Source: Larus michahellis
Lineage: Eukaryota; Chordata; Aves; Charadriiformes; Laridae
Direction of reading: 5' to 3'
NCBI RefSeq assembly: GCF_964199755.1
Contig: NC_133930.1
Location: 59,735,962 to 59,799,961 of the forward strand
Length of the DNA: 64,000 nucleotides
The notes beneath the pieces were generated by a model. The model ran no database searches and was not told where the DNA came from. It worked only from the letters and a program-made list of their open reading frames with translations. This document shows, piece after piece, positions 38,154 to 52,200 of this stretch (positions within the stretch are counted from its first letter, which is position 1; each line of letters begins with the position of its first letter). A program made the position numbers and the translations under genes.

Positions 38154-38362
38154 AGAAAGAAAGAGAGAAAGAAAGAGAGAGAAAGAGAGAGCAAGAGAGG
38201 AAGAAAGGAAGGAAGGAAGGAAGGAAGGAAGGAAGGAAGGAAGGAAGGAAGGAAGGAAGGAAGGAAGGAAGGAAGGAAGGAAGGAAGGAAGGAAGGAAGG
38301 GAGGGAGGAAGGAAGGAAGGGAGGAGGGAAGGAAGGAAGGGAGGAAGGAAGGAGGAAAGAAA
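38154..38362. repeat. (GGAA)n polypurine microsatellite
   Basis: GAAA and GAGA units lead into an uninterrupted (GGAA)n run of roughly 24 units (about 38206-38300), then GGGA and GGAGGA variants. From 38193 to 38362 the plus strand contains only purines (170 nt). Minus-strand frames of repeating Phe-Leu-Pro-Ser over this tract are artefacts of the repeat. Such mirror-symmetric purine tracts can adopt triplex DNA, and GGAA repeats can bind ETS factors. Confidence 0.97.
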
Positions 38363-39389
38363 TGAGAGATTTGTAAGGAAAAGAAGCACAAGAATTGTAC
38401 AAAAACAATTAGGAAATAAAAAATAAATATATAATCACAGACTGTCCTTGCATGACATCACCTTTAAACAGTCATGAGTTAAACATAGAGCTTGTAGACA
38501 GGAAATAACTTTCTATGTATATTTGCAGAATACAATAACAATAATAGCAAGACAAAGAGCTGTCATTTTTAGGAGAATCTGGAGTTTTACTTTGTTTCTT
38601 AGAGCTCACACTATCATTTAAATACACTCTCATTAGCAATTATCCCACAGAACAAGATTAATTTCTTCTAACAAAGAGGCAGGCTAAGTCTAAACTGTTT
38701 ACTTTGTAAATACTGTTTACCTTAAACTAAGGGTAAAATGCAGCTTTATTAGGTGAATTTTCCATTTCAACTCTTTTGCCTGAGCTATTTAAAATATCTT
38801 CCTTTGAGAAGGGATTGATCTAAAGACACAAGAAATGCAAGCATAATTTTTAAATTAAAATAGATTCTTTACAGGTGTTTTAAGTAAATATTAGGATTTT
38901 GTTCCTAAATTCCATGTATGTATATTTAAAAGCTTCTTATCAAATAAGATTTAATCAATGTCATGCACTCAGGGACACAGTAAGGAGATCCACGAGAGGG
39001 TTTTCTACATTCTTAATTGACTAAACTTCAAGGAGCAGAAATAAAATCATAGATGTCAAGGTCTGAACATCCAAATTAGCTGCTATTCATATAGCCCAGT
39101 CTCGGCTGAGACACTCAGCTGCAAAGAAGCATACTTGTCTACAAATACAAGCTCGTTGTAAGCAAGTAAAATAATGAATAGTGGAGTAGAAAATCAGAGA
39201 CCGCAGTGTCATAGTTTTAAAAATTACAGTACTTTCCTTTTTAATATCCCAGGATTTTTGTTCTGCTTGTTTTACCATAGCTAAGTCTGTATGTTTACTA
39301 TGCTTATGATTTCCCTAACAAAATCCATACATGAAGTTTTTGAGAGGCTGAGAGACAGGAAGGACTTAAAAAAAAAAAAACTTTCATGT
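38363..39389. other. Unique AT-rich non-coding sequence
   Basis: Nothing recognised apart from a possible LINE remnant at 39045-39103. Confidence 0.55.
39045..39103 (-). mobile_element. Possible ancient CR1/L3-type LINE remnant
   Basis: AATCATAGATGTCAAGGTCTGAACATCC followed by ATAGCCCAGTCTC, split here by several bases, resembles the widespread sauropsid LINE 3' end, whose opposite strand reads like TCATAGATTTTAAGGCCAGAAGGGACC...CATCTAGTCTGACC. Short and diverged. Confidence 0.28.
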
Positions 39390-39725
39390 CGTAAGTTTGA
39401 GGGGTGGAGGGAAGGGAGGGATATTGATAACTATGAAGAATTTGGAACTGGGGCAAGAAAAGCATGCAGAGAAAATCTATTTCCAAGGCAGGGAGGGAGA
39501 CAGAGAAGGAAGTGGGTCTGGGTGTGAGGAGAGAGGCAGAGCATGAGGGAGATGGGGTCAGAGACAGAGGGTGTATGAGAGAGAAAGAGAGCGACAAATA
39601 GAGTGAGAGAGGCAGTGTGAAAGAGAGAAAAGGGGGAAAAGAGGAGAGAGACAGGGAGAAAGAAAAGGAAGAATGGGGGTAGGTAGGGAGAAAGTGTGTG
39701 TGAGGAAGAAAGAAGGACAAGAGAC
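39390..39725. repeat. Degenerate GA-rich tract
   Basis: Purine-rich sequence of GAGAGA, GGGAGG and AGAAAG words interrupted by TGTG units, densest at 39480-39725. It looks like an old, mutated GA/GGGA microsatellite. The long minus-strand frames rich in Ser, Leu, Pro and Phe across it (for example 39304-39732) are translations of the simple sequence. Confidence 0.85.
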
Positions 39726-42700
39726 AACTCATTTTTGCTTTATCTTAGTATGACCAAGAATGATTTCTCAATCTAATATGATCTAACGAAAAGTAAACAT
39801 AACTTCTGAAGAAAAATAAACTTTGTTTTCCCGCCAAAACTTTTCCTATTTTGCTAAATTGGATTTCATCTTCCTTTCTAAAAACTCTCTCAAAACCAAA
39901 GCTTTTCCCCTTTTTACCATCAGTGCCAACCAGCCGTAATCACAACCCTTACACCAACTGCAAGGTCCTATCAAGGAAACAGGTGTGCACCGTCAGGGCA
40001 TAGTAGATTTAGACTGGAGTACTGCAAAGCCATGATATCAGATTACTTACAAATAATACATTTCTACCAGTAAGCCAGTCAGTGAGTCCAAGTGCAACAG
40101 ACGTGGAGCTTAATCTCTCTGCCATCCCTTCTGCTGTGAAGTGGTGAGTGACTATTTGGGTTCTGCTCTTCCGAGTGCTGTGATCTACTGATCACAGAAG
40201 CGGTATTTCTGTAAAGCAAATGTATCTGAGAGTGATTCAGTATTAAGCTGGGATGAGAAAAATCAGCAATTTTATTATAATTAGAACTGTAGTACAGAAG
40301 CACAGAACAAGCAAGCAAGCAAAAAAAAAAAAAATCCCCGCAGACAAACTCCCAGCCCACCCCTCATTTGTCATCTTCCGAAGATTCAGTCTGCAAGAGG
40401 CAGTTCATTATATGCACTATGTGCACTAAATAAAATAATCTCTTCTAGCCACTGATTAAAATGAAGACAGCATTTTAATAGGGTGACATCAGCTGCAGCA
40501 CTTCAGCTGGGCTATGGCTGCTGTCTTTGAAAGACTTTGATTGGCTAATCACTGCTGTTTTTCTGGGTTGCTAACTACAGACTCCAAGCAGAACAAATTC
40601 ACTCCTGATGGCGTCTCGTAGCACACAAAGTGGAATAATGTGAATGGAGGCCCAAAAAAAGCAATTAACGTGGAATTAAAAGCCTCTGCCAGAACTACCG
40701 GACAATCTGCAGGTGAGCAACAGAGATATGAAGGGTTACTGTGTGCTTCCTGGTGAGCTGTCACCAGCTTTGAGCAAGTGACCCAAAATTAATTGCTCAT
40801 TCAATAATGTTCATTAATATGATTTGTATACTTTTTTCTAAAGGATTTCTCTGATCTCATCTTACAAGTTTTACTAGGCTGCCAGCAAAAAGACATGCAG
40901 AACACCCTGAAAAAGATAAAGGAATCGTATTCTGCTTTGATCCATTCCCATGTCAGAACACCTTTATTAAAGGATGAAAATGGGATAGTTTCTCTACCAA
41001 TACCCATGATCATCTTCCCTCATCTTTGTAAGCTGTTGCACAGGCTATTCTGGGAAGAAGTCTTCCCAAATACAACTGTGCTACTGCTCTCCATGTCGAT
41101 CCATCACAGGAGCCTCCAAAACGGCCAGGGTGCAAGAGACACATGATGCTCAGGCAGTAAAGCTCAGTTTGCTGGCTGTAGCTTGTCAGCTCAGCCTTGC
41201 TTTGACTTCCTCTTCCCTATATTGCTGGCAGGGGAAAGGAAAAGGGTGTGGTGGTACAATAGGGGGAATGACAACATCCTATCACTTGGAGCTTGCATCA
41301 TGATGACCAGAACAACTTAAACCACAAAACCAACCTCTCATGGGACTAAGGTTTCATCTTTTTGTCTATATATTATTTCAGTCAAATTGCCAGTCAAGAG
41401 GGTTGTAAACTTTTGAAAACCATTGCTAAGAGTTAAGTGTTTTCACTGCAGCGATAAGAAGCATCAAGTCGTGATGCATTTATGTGATTCTCCCTGGAAA
41501 ATATGGTTATTTTAAAAAATACAGGAATGCCTGTGGTGTATAAACCTATTACACGCTCATCTGCCAAGCATCGTGTTAGCCTGAGAGTATTTAATGCCAC
41601 CAATGTTTAGTCCTGCAGTCCTCATCCAGGCAGTTTTCAGAAGATATTAGCCCTCTCAGGTTTCCAGTGCCAGTGCATAGAGGAATTAAGGATATTTGCT
41701 AGGGTTTGCCTAGGTCTCTGCACAGAGCTACCTCTACAAAAAGCTTAGTTATAGTTCTCTATTATGTTTGTCCAATATCAGGAAAAAAGATAACCAAGTG
41801 TTGGGTTTCCCACCATGGTTTCCAGGCAGTTTCCTACAGACAGTGACCACAGATCACAGGGTTTCTTTGCTTGTAATGGTTTGGTGACTGTCAGGTCTCT
41901 CAAGGCCACTTCAGCTGAGCTCAGCTGAGGCCAAAGACTACTCTAACATTGCTGAGGGGATGCTGCGTGGGTCAGGAAACACAGAGATGGACACATGCAG
42001 CTTTGCAGTTCATCTCTTTTACCAAGCAAACTAAAGATGTCAGAGCTGCAGCTGTCCCATTAAATTATATATATTTACAAGTTCTTGCCTTCTTAAAATT
42101 TGCATAAACACTCCATGCATATTTTATAGAAAAACTGACAAAACACATTTAGGGAAAAGTGGTATGAAATAGCTGAATAGGTTTGGGGAAAAAAAAAAGT
42201 ATATGCAGGCCAATTATGATCACATTCACTTAGTGATATAAGATAATGAGTCAGAAAAAAGATGATATGAATGTTGTCTTCTTTTCAAGGACAAAGCTTG
42301 TGGAACTTCAAACACAAAATATAATTTTAGATGAGAGACCCATTAAGTAGTTTTTTCTTTGTTTTTAAGATTTTCAGAATAAGAGGAGAAGTTAAAATTG
42401 CCTCAATTATAAATATTAAATATGTGAGGACTATATTTTTACCTTTTGCTTGTGGGTTTGCATTGTTTCTTGAAAAACAATCAGACATACATCTTTCCCC
42501 CCAACATCTTCCCATACTTAATAATGTATAAAGTGAGGGTTTACAATCGTATTTTTAATAAGACACAAAAACACGCTCCCCATCCCCCTCTTTGGTATTC
42601 AGTTAAGTACTAGTTTCTTATTTTGTTCTTTAAATTTTCAGGCAAATGAAGAGCCTGTTGGAGAAGCTGGTATTTTAGAGTTCTTAAAAACCAAGTTTTA

Positions 42701-45700
42701 TTTTAAGTAGCGCTTAAATCATTTTTAGGCATTTCAGTACATAAATTGCAGAGTATATAAGTGCTCAAGATTTTGCCTACAACTGTGTCACATTCTCAGT
42801 ATATAAGGTCTCCCTTCAGCTAAATGGAGTTTGACTGATGAAGAACTAAATGATTTGGTGCTGCATTCTGAGTCCTACATTGTGATAACATTCTTCTTTC
42901 TTTGCCCTGTCATTGATAAAAATAATGCCATTATTCCTTGAGTAAATGGTTTCAAAATATCAGCTACCTTTATGTAGAAGTTTATTTCTTTTTTTTGCAC
43001 ACAAGCAGTACCAAAAACACTCATATGTCTCTACATCTATTTCTGCATTTTCACAGAGTAAAGTAATTCCCTCTCAGTAATGGGATCCTATCCAGCAGAT
43101 GTTAATTTCATATGATTACAAGACATAGATAGAAATAAATGAGCATACAGACTTTTCTGAGATCCTTTTAGTCATCTGCATTCCCTTTGAACTAAGACTT
43201 TCACAAACTTTCTTGTGTGAAACATCATCTGAGGACATGATCATATGGAAGATTGTTTTGCCTATATTTTGAGCTGAATAGAAGGACCATGCAAAAAATC
43301 AGAATATGCTTGGTTCTGTTAGCATGTCTTGAAAATAAGTTAATTAATTCTGCTAAGAGGCCAAAGATATTAGTGTAGCAATGGATTTAAGCTAATGCAA
43401 TAAAATAGGTTTAGGCTCAAAGCTGACTTACATTCAGTGAGCTCAGAAAGTGGGCTGTAATCTCCAATGAAGTCATTCCTCGAGTCTCTCTCATATTTGC
43501 TACCAGTGTATTACTCCAGTTCATTCTCTTTGTGAAGCTTTTCCACCTTACAAATTGAATTCTCTTGGTGCTGAAAATTTTTTCCCGCTGTAAGAGATCT
43601 TGTAAGATGTCAATTCTTGACACATCACAGGAGCGAGACCACAACACCCCATGTTTCTCACAGAACAATCAATATGCAAGAACTCAGCAAAGCTGTTTGG
43701 AAAAGTATTAATTGTCATTATTCATTCTCATTTTTAAAGAATGTATAATGTTAAAAAATTTTGGATAACAGTGACGATTTTTCTAAACAATTCTAGGTTA
43801 TGGTTGCCTCTATTCTAGGGTGTTCAGCATGAGGGATTTTGAAAAATCCATATTTTTCATCCAAAAATGCCTCACCTATCAAATTCTGAAAAGCATAGCT
43901 TCTGAAACTGTTTTGTCTTAAATATGAAACTTCCATGACTGGTCAGTTTGAGAACATTTTACTTTGAATATATAGAGTATACAACTTCCACATGTCTTCC
44001 TGAACATCAGAAGTTTTCTTAATACTAGTTTAGCACAAATTTTCACTTTATGAGTGGGGTGGAATAGATTTTGCTAAGGCCTATGGGTTTCTTCTAAACC
44101 TCATGGGATGCTTGCTACGATTGACATATTTTTCTGCAGAAAATAAAAGTGACCATTCACTGTTCTAGGCAAGTATACATGTGAAGTGATAACACTTGAA
44201 AGAAGAGAAGAAAGAAAAGAAAATATAGAACCCTATGTATTAATGTAAGAGTGACTGCGACTTTATACTGGCATGAAGATAAACAAGTTTTACATTGTGG
44301 ACACCTATCTCATTCTCCGTAAGCGATGAACAACTTTACTGGTTTTCTCTGCTAATTGTTTAACTCCGATAACTGCAAGAGAGAATTTGTTTTAAAAGTA
44401 TGAGGTACCCGGAAAAAGGGGACTGATTTGGAGAATGTCAAAAAGGTTACACTAATCTCTTACTTCATGCAATTGAGAGATAAGCGTGCCATCATTTCTT
44501 ATTTCACATATATTTGCCAGCTAAATGGATGGGTTAATGTATTGCTCTTTCACTGAACAAATCTTTTGTGTAGGCTTACATTATTTTGAATATAAGGAGC
44601 CTGAAAATCGAAAATCATCAACCAGCTAAAACTTGCCTAATATCACAGAAATTCAAAAGGATTGATGAAGATTTTATTGACTTCTGAGCATTAAATATTA
44701 TCTTTGAAGAGATGTATTGTCATTACTCAGGCAACATGACAAATTTCACAGTAGTACTTTGCTAACTGGAGCTAATATCTGAGAAAACTTGCAGAGCTTC
44801 TGCTGTCATAGGCTGCCGGGCTTTTTCTTTCGTGGATACAGTAACCCACACCTTCTCTGGTTTGCCGCTCTGGCTGAAATATTGTCAGGTGCGTACATCT
44901 GCAACTGCATCACAGACCACACCAGACGCCCACCCAAGCAGTGTCCTGTTAGACGATGCAAGTTACTCCAAGGTTCCAAAGCATTAACCAGAGGCTTCAA
45001 AACTTTACTCCCTAACTTCCAGTAACTTTTAAACAATAAAGCTCAAGTAATATCCCACGGTCTTTAGTAAATCTAGCATACACCTGTGTAAGCTCACAAA
45101 GACAGACCACTGCTTGAGGACTTTGGGCAATTGCTTCAAAAGAAAGGACAAGAACCCGGCCACTGAAAAGTAACAGAATTGCCTACCCATTTCTTCTTCA
45201 TATGTGAGACATGGTTGAAAAAAACCCCAACAACAAAACCACTTTGTACTTTTATGTATGCATATGCAAATTAAGAACAAATTGAATAAGTATGCTTCCT
45301 GAGCACTCTATAATGATGCTCAAGTCTTACTTGTGTGTGGGAACAGCTTTAAAAAATAGTATGTGGCCCTAGCAGTTGTGATATCCCTAATTAAGAAATG
45401 CTACATCTGCTCATTTGTGGTTCAATTTTCTCTCTTTTACCCCTTTATGTTCAGCCTGCCTTTTAGCTTCAATAGTCATCTTAAAGTGGTTGTTCAATCA
45501 AAAATGGCATATTTCATAATTACAAGTGTTTTACAAAGTCAAGAGCATTTACTCTGTGCCCTCTTAACCAAAGATTAATGCAACATGAGAAATGTTGTAT
45601 TACATGTGAAAAATTAATCATCAACATCATAACATCTTTGGCTCAGAAATTTTTCCCAATACAGATTTATTGGAACCTTGCCACTAAATTAAAATGCTAT

Positions 45701-45941
45701 ACTTCCTTCCCCTACCCGCCCCACGTTGATTTCAACAAATGCAGCTTTGAAAGGCATTCAGATGACTTGTTTTTCCCCTTCGAATATGAAATTTCTGAGA
45801 AAAAGAGAAACCACGCCACAAATGTTAGGCCAGAAGTACTGTAGAGGTGGGATTCCACAGGCAGCTGTTAAGCTCATGGCCATGCTCACTCCCAGTCCTG
45901 TGTGTAACCATGTAGACCTGTAAAACCCCATTGTTGTTGCT

Positions 45942-45963
45942 AGTAACAGGCCAGTAACAGGCC
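45942..45963. repeat. Perfect tandem 11-mer
   Basis: AGTAACAGGCC occurs twice in direct succession. Confidence 0.9.
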
Positions 45964-46597
45964 ATACATTTTATGTTCCTCTAACTGACAAGCTGTCTAT
46001 GGTTAATTTGTTCTATTATTTTTCTCTGTATGGCATAGCAACAATTTTTATATTGATAGTAACAAGCAGTCATCCTATTTAGCATGAGATACTACTCTGA
46101 CACATCGTATAAAGAAGCACAGATCTGGTACAACAGCAGAAGCTTTACAAAACGGGGGCACAGGACGTGGCGTAGGACAGTGGGTTGAGAGACGAGGCAC
46201 AGGCTTGTCCCTGGAGACCCTGCAGCAATAAACAACTCACTAGTGGTCACTTAAAAAGTGCAGACTTGTAGCTGGAAATAAAATCTAATTTTAGGTGACA
46301 AAGAAATGGTGTGCAACATACACAAAGGTATCTAAAGGGTGTATATAGTAAATTTGGGTGTGACATGGAGCTGCAGACTCATGAAGAAAAAGCAAGATGT
46401 AACGATGTGTTAGCAAACATAAAAATTACCCTAACTGGATCCTAGAGTGAAAAAGAAACAACCAACATGAACATCGTATTCCTCCTAGCAAAGGACACTG
46501 GATGCTGACAACTCCCCGTAACTCCCCATGAGCCATGAGAATGACCACATCGACATTAGAACCAAAAGCAGCAGAGGAAGGATGCACATTCCACCAG

Positions 46598-46619
46598 AAA
46601 ACAAACAAACAAACAAACA
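46598..46619. repeat. (AAAC)n microsatellite
   Basis: Five tandem units of AAAC. Confidence 0.9.
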
Positions 46620-47462
46620 GAAACTAAGCATGTATATTACAATTCAAATGGTACTGTTACTAAGATTCACCCCCCCATATTCTAAAAGTATTATTATTAT
46701 TTTTCTGTAATAGTTAAATCTAGACTAATAATGATCCTTGAATTACGTTGTCCAGATTCTGTCAATGTTAACAATAAGTTCTTAGATTTATATGTAAAAT
46801 GTGTTTCCTCTTTGTCCATAAAAAAGATTCTGAGAGTAACTTACATATTGACCTGACATTATGCCATCACATTTCTCTGCTGGATGAAAATTCGGGAAAT
46901 TCAGCCGGCAGTAAAAGTGTCCCCAGGAGACTAGAAATGCAAGAACAATGAAATGGGAACTACGAAGGCAAAAAAAATTTCTGTGGGAAATGCCAACCAT
47001 TGCCAAGACTTAATTTTTTCATAAAATTTCCTGTTTCCTTATATATTGTGTTATTCTTTTTTTATATTGTCTATTGAGAAACATTTGAGTTAATGCTAAA
47101 AGGGACCTTCTTAGAGACAGTAAATCACATCTATTAATCATATGTTCTAGTTATGAGCACTAACATTGGTTTGCTTTCTTCTCACACTCATGATCTGATC
47201 ATAAGGTTACTCTGAGCACTGAAATAGGCAATTTTTCTTTCTGTGGGAGTAAAAGACAAAAAGGAGACATGGTCAAACAGTCACCACAATGTAATTCAGT
47301 GCTTTTTGTACAGCTTGGCAAGCGGCCTGGCTGATAAATGGGAGACTTAACATGTTGGCATCTAAAGCAAGCCAATGCGGACTGAAATATGCTTTAATGA
47401 TCATTGCTGGGAAATGCTCTTTGCTTTTGAAGTAGCTTCAAACCTCTAGCCCACTGATTCAG

Positions 47463-47518
47463 TTCTTTTTTTGTTCTGCTTCTTTTTTTTCTCTTTCTTT
47501 TCCCCTTTTTTTTTTCCA
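47463..47518. repeat. Pyrimidine-rich tract
   Basis: T and CT runs (TTTTTTT, CTTTTTTTT, CCCCTTTTTTTTTT) almost free of purines. Confidence 0.85.
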
Positions 47519-49148
47519 ACACTTTTAGCCAAATATGCTATTGCCATCATGCAAAATATTTTTGTCACTGAACTTACCAGTCTCAGTACATCATAATATC
47601 CAGAAACTGTTTAAAAAGTATCTAAAGAAGGAAGACTGATTTTCCATCACATTTCTTTCCTGTCAGGATACTACAGACATCCAAACTGTCCTCAGAAAAA
47701 TTCATTTAACTCCTTTCCACCCCAAAGCTTTTGGCAGTACTGCATTAATGTAAAACAGCTTCAGCATCATCTCTTGTACTTCAAGTCTGTGTATGAAACT
47801 TTATGCCACAGGCAACGAACTGTTTCACAGAGCACACAAGACTAGAAGTGCTTTTGGTTACCAGTTTTCTGAATTATTTCTATACTGACATGAATAGTGC
47901 CTCATTATTTAAAAAATATATTCCAGAAATGACCACAAGAAAGGGAGAGGCCACCAATGTCTTACCTAAGCATTTTGCTAGAACTTTACTGAGGAAAAGT
48001 CAATGGAAATTAACTTTGAACACATTTTTCTTTCTTAAATTTCAATGATGCTGAACAAGTTAATTTTCCCCTCCCAATAAGGATACATCCGTTGGCTTAA
48101 TACAAGACAAGAAGCAACTCCGTATACGAAGGGCCCAACAGGCATTTCCAGATAACACACAGTTCCGTGATCCTAAAAGAAACCTGTATTTCCTTCAGAG
48201 CCCTCTACCTTGCTGATGCAGATGCTGCCTCAGCTGCATGCTGTTGCCCTCCTGCAGGAACACCTTCACATCACCGGGGAACTGTCAGGCAACGCTGACT
48301 GTAACTGCTGTTGCAACGAAATGATGGTGGGGCCAGTCTGCATTGGCCCCCCCACAGGTCTTGCCTGTGATGGCCAGGGTGGGTGCCTCGCTGAAGGATT
48401 ACTTGGTTCTTTTGCAAACAGGAAGCTCCTAAATTTCATTCCAGCTTCAAGGTTCCTTCTTGCCCGGACTAAAGTTACCTGAGGCATGCCTTAATCAGCC
48501 CATGTGTTCATGCAGCACTCCAAACAGAAACTTTCTATCTCTTTAAAATAAGGAAGTTTTGGACTCGTTTCTGTAAAACAAAAAGTAGAAAAAAATAAAA
48601 ACAGAGGCTTTGTTTCAGGCCTTTACACCCTGTGCTGGTTCTTCTTTTCTCCCTACTAGTTTCAGGAGAATATTTCCTCCAGAGAGGTCTTGCTTTTCCC
48701 AGCTACCACATTTATCCATCCCTACCATATGTTGGACTACTTAACCACCCTCCCTGCTAAAATGGTATCACTTCCTTCCTGCTGGAATTTGTCTGCCTTC
48801 AGATCTGGCCACTGATTCCTTTCTAAAACTTTTTTCCACCTTTAACTCCTGGCACTTTTCCCACGTATCTGTATATACAAGATGTTAACACCTCTTGATT
48901 ATTTCTGCATCCTGCTGGGTTTTCATACTGGTGGAGGAAAACACAAACACTCCTTTGCTTTTTCACTGTTTAGCACACACAGCATCAGAAAACAATCTAG
49001 CTGTCATCTGCCTGTAACTCCTAATTTCTGTCTTGCTGCAGGAAAGCTTTTAAGGTAAGAGGAGAGCCTGATAGCAATCAGCAGCCACACAGAGGTGCTG
49101 GCTCCAGAACTGACTCATTAGCTTTAGTCCCATCTGTTGCTTAAGCCT
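47519..49148. other. Unique non-coding sequence
   Basis: No gene or repeat recognised. A slightly GC-richer patch at 48.2-48.5 kb is open on both strands (90 and 73 codons) but resembles no family I know. Confidence 0.55.
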
Positions 49149-49230
49149 AAAAGGTAGATAAAAAAACCAAAAAAGATAAAAGAACCAAAAAAAAGGTAAA
49201 AAACAAAAAAGACAAAAAAAGCAAAAAAGG
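49149..49230. repeat. A-rich simple sequence
   Basis: Irregular AAAAAAG, AAAAAACC and GACAAAAAAAGC units; low complexity. Confidence 0.85.
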
Positions 49231-52200
49231 AATGACTGAAGTGTTAATATGTGTAATATCTGAATCGAACCATTGTTTTGCTTTGTCAGTGCCAGCTGAT
49301 GCCCAGAAAAAAGTGTTTTTCTTGCTCTTTCCTTTCAGTAGATCTGTGTAACATTATGAATTGTAACTAGCATAAGTGTTCAAGGAACAATAAACTGAAG
49401 GTAAAACCAGAAACATTTATAAAGCTTCTGCATTGATGAACCTCATTTAAACAGCATAAGATTCGAAAAGCCCGAGTATCTTAAATAATGTGAATGGCTT
49501 TATCATGCTGCTACTCTGAAACACACTCGCCCAGATGGTATTTGCTAGAAGCACTTTAAAAAGCCACTCCGCTCCTCTGTCAGTCCCATCCCCCCCAACC
49601 CCCCAAATCCCCTCAAACCAAAACTGTCCACCAGCCGCTGGGGCCGTGTCCCTCGCCTGGCAGCTGCCAGGAGGCTTCTGCAGCGGGGCTGGCCCTGCCG
49701 CTGGAAGAGGACATTTGCACAACTGACCATGCTCCTACTTACACGGCATCAGCAACAGGGTCACGCCATTAACATCAGCTTTCCATACACACACACACAG
49801 TCTCTCCCTCTTGATGTGTTTACAGTCCTTGTAATTTGTCCATTACCTCATTATTACTGATCGCTCTCCTGGACTAAGTTTCCTTTCATGTATTTATTTC
49901 TGACAGTGGTTTCAGTCTTTATTTCAGAATGCCTTTCCTAAGGCAACAAAATCTCTATTCTTCAATAAAAACAAAAAGTTATGCAAATATTAGCTACTCA
50001 CAACATGTGTCAAACATCACCCCTTGGTCACCTCGCTCTTGCTACATCTACTTCCCGTCCACACTCCAGGCTGGCTGCCACAAAGTGGTCACAACAGTGA
50101 ACATGCTCTAATTTCTCTATCTCTGAATGATAAATTTCTGCTGGAAGGAAATATTTCGATTTATCCTGTGTACCACCAAAGAGAAGATGTAAATATACTG
50201 TTGGCCCACATCAAATTTGAAAACAAAGTATGTTTTTCAAATATCCACAATAAATGTTTGAGGGTTTTGTGCGTGAAACAATACACTGAAAACTACTTTT
50301 GTAAGTGCTGAGGAAAACCTAGTTTCACCAAACGCAGCACCTTTTCAAACAGCTTAAATCCAAACCACTTATCTGCACATATTTTATGTGTTGTACTGTA
50401 GTATAAGCCAAGCCAGTGACTTAAGTGAGGACATTTTCTAAGTCAAGCAACAGAAGTGTGCGTAAGAAACTGTGGGACAGCAATCCTGCCTACAGCATTA
50501 CCAGAAAGTAAGCTGGCCTCGGACATAGGCTGATAGCATAATAATTACACTTACCCAATGAGTTTTTTGCTCTGCTGTCTGTATAGTATGATACACATCT
50601 GTTTCCTACCTGGCCACCTTTTCACTTTAAATTGTGTCTCCATCATAAGAGAAGGGAAATAAAAGCATTCGGAAGAGTTCTTTGCCAGCTGCATCATCAG
50701 CCACTTCAACAGTGAGGTGAGCCATAAGCAAGGTAAAAATCCTTAATAATGAGCTCAGTCTGAAGTCACACGTATTATGGCTGTTTCCCAATTTACAGTT
50801 CGTTCTGCATTCAGAAGTAACAGGTTTTGCCTCTTGCAAATTAGAAGTTTGCTTAAAAGCGTTATTGATCAGCTTTATTGCTTCAAATGCATTTAACTAA
50901 TTTGAATGGTCAGCTATATTTCTATACTTGATAAATTTAGAAAAAATATATCTGCATGTTTTACCTATCCTACACTGTAAAATATTTACTGTTTTGTCGA
51001 GGCAACTCGAGACTAATTGGCTTAAATTAGAATTTCTATGCTTCTCTTTAACAGCTAAACAGAACAGCGCTACTGCAAACCAGAGATTTTTTCAGAGCCA
51101 CGGTCCTGCCGTGCTGGGTTCTGCCAGAGGGTACTGTCACGTCCTGTGAAGTCCGGAGACTGATATAAATAACAATTGAGTCATTTTCCATAGATCTTCT
51201 AGTATTTCTTTCACAGTGCCTGCATGCCTAACCTTCTTTTCCAGGATTTTGACCCACAAGTAGGAAACCATGTCTGTATGGTAACTAATGGTGGGTTGTT
51301 CACAGTTACTGACCTCTCGCCCAGAGGTTACACAATTTTCTCATTGGTGTGCTCTCCTGCCTGGCAAGGTTGGAGCTGAGGACATGGACAGGTGACCTGG
51401 TAAGGACGGAGTGATTGCCCTGTGACAAAAGATTGGCTGCACACAGGTGTTTTCGCAGCTTACAAGGTTTCTGCTAATTTTCCTCTTGACGTTGGTGGGT
51501 ATGCGTACGATATAGAACCTATACATCCTGCAGAAATTACCAAAGAAGCAACAAACAAAAACTTTCTGAGGAGGAAAACACCGTCTTTAAAACGGCACAG
51601 TGTTTTCTTACCAAAAAAAGAACCGCAATGAAGTCAGAGCACCGTCTTCAAACTTCCTGTTATAAATTTTAATTAACTAGAAGTATTGCTATAGCAGATT
51701 AGATCACCTGTTTAGTGACCAAGACCCCATTTAGATGTGTACTATATAGAAACCGAAGGACATTCTTTTCTTTCTGTTGATTTTCATTATACCAGTAACT
51801 GAACCGAACCTGAAATTTATCAACACTTTTCTGCATACTAGTTTAAAAAAAGAGTCAAGCAATTGCTGAGAAATATACTTTATACAAACTATTTCTATGC
51901 CAAATAATTGCAAACATATATTTAGTGCTACGTGCTATTCAAATAAGGCCACAAATAAACAGGATACAGAGATGAAAAATCTTTCCTACTTTTAGAGAAC
52001 TACTAGTTTTCAAACCACAAAGTTCTCTTTTTCTTATAACAGATTTCAACAGCAAATTGGAGAAAATCCAAATCATCCTCTTTTTTCAGCATAAGCGTTT
52101 GCTTGCAAGCCAGCTTCCAGACATATTGGTCTATTTAGCTCTAAAAATAAAGATGAGAACACAGCCATATGTTTTTAATAGATTTTCCATTAATTTACAC

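Larger units (their letters stand above)
39726..47462. other. Unique AT-rich non-coding sequence
   Basis: No gene, RNA or interspersed repeat recognised. Minor points: a poly-A run at 40320-40334, a perfect 11-bp tandem duplication at 45942-45963 and an AAAC microsatellite at 46598-46619. Confidence 0.55.

Noticed and set aside
38068..38408. Long minus-strand frames of repeating Phe-Leu-Pro-Ser
   Set aside because: They are simply the translation of the GGAA microsatellite in all three frames.
39304..39732. A 142-codon minus-strand frame rich in Ser, Leu and Pro
   Set aside because: It lies over the degenerate GA-rich tract, is open in two overlapping frames and has no domain.
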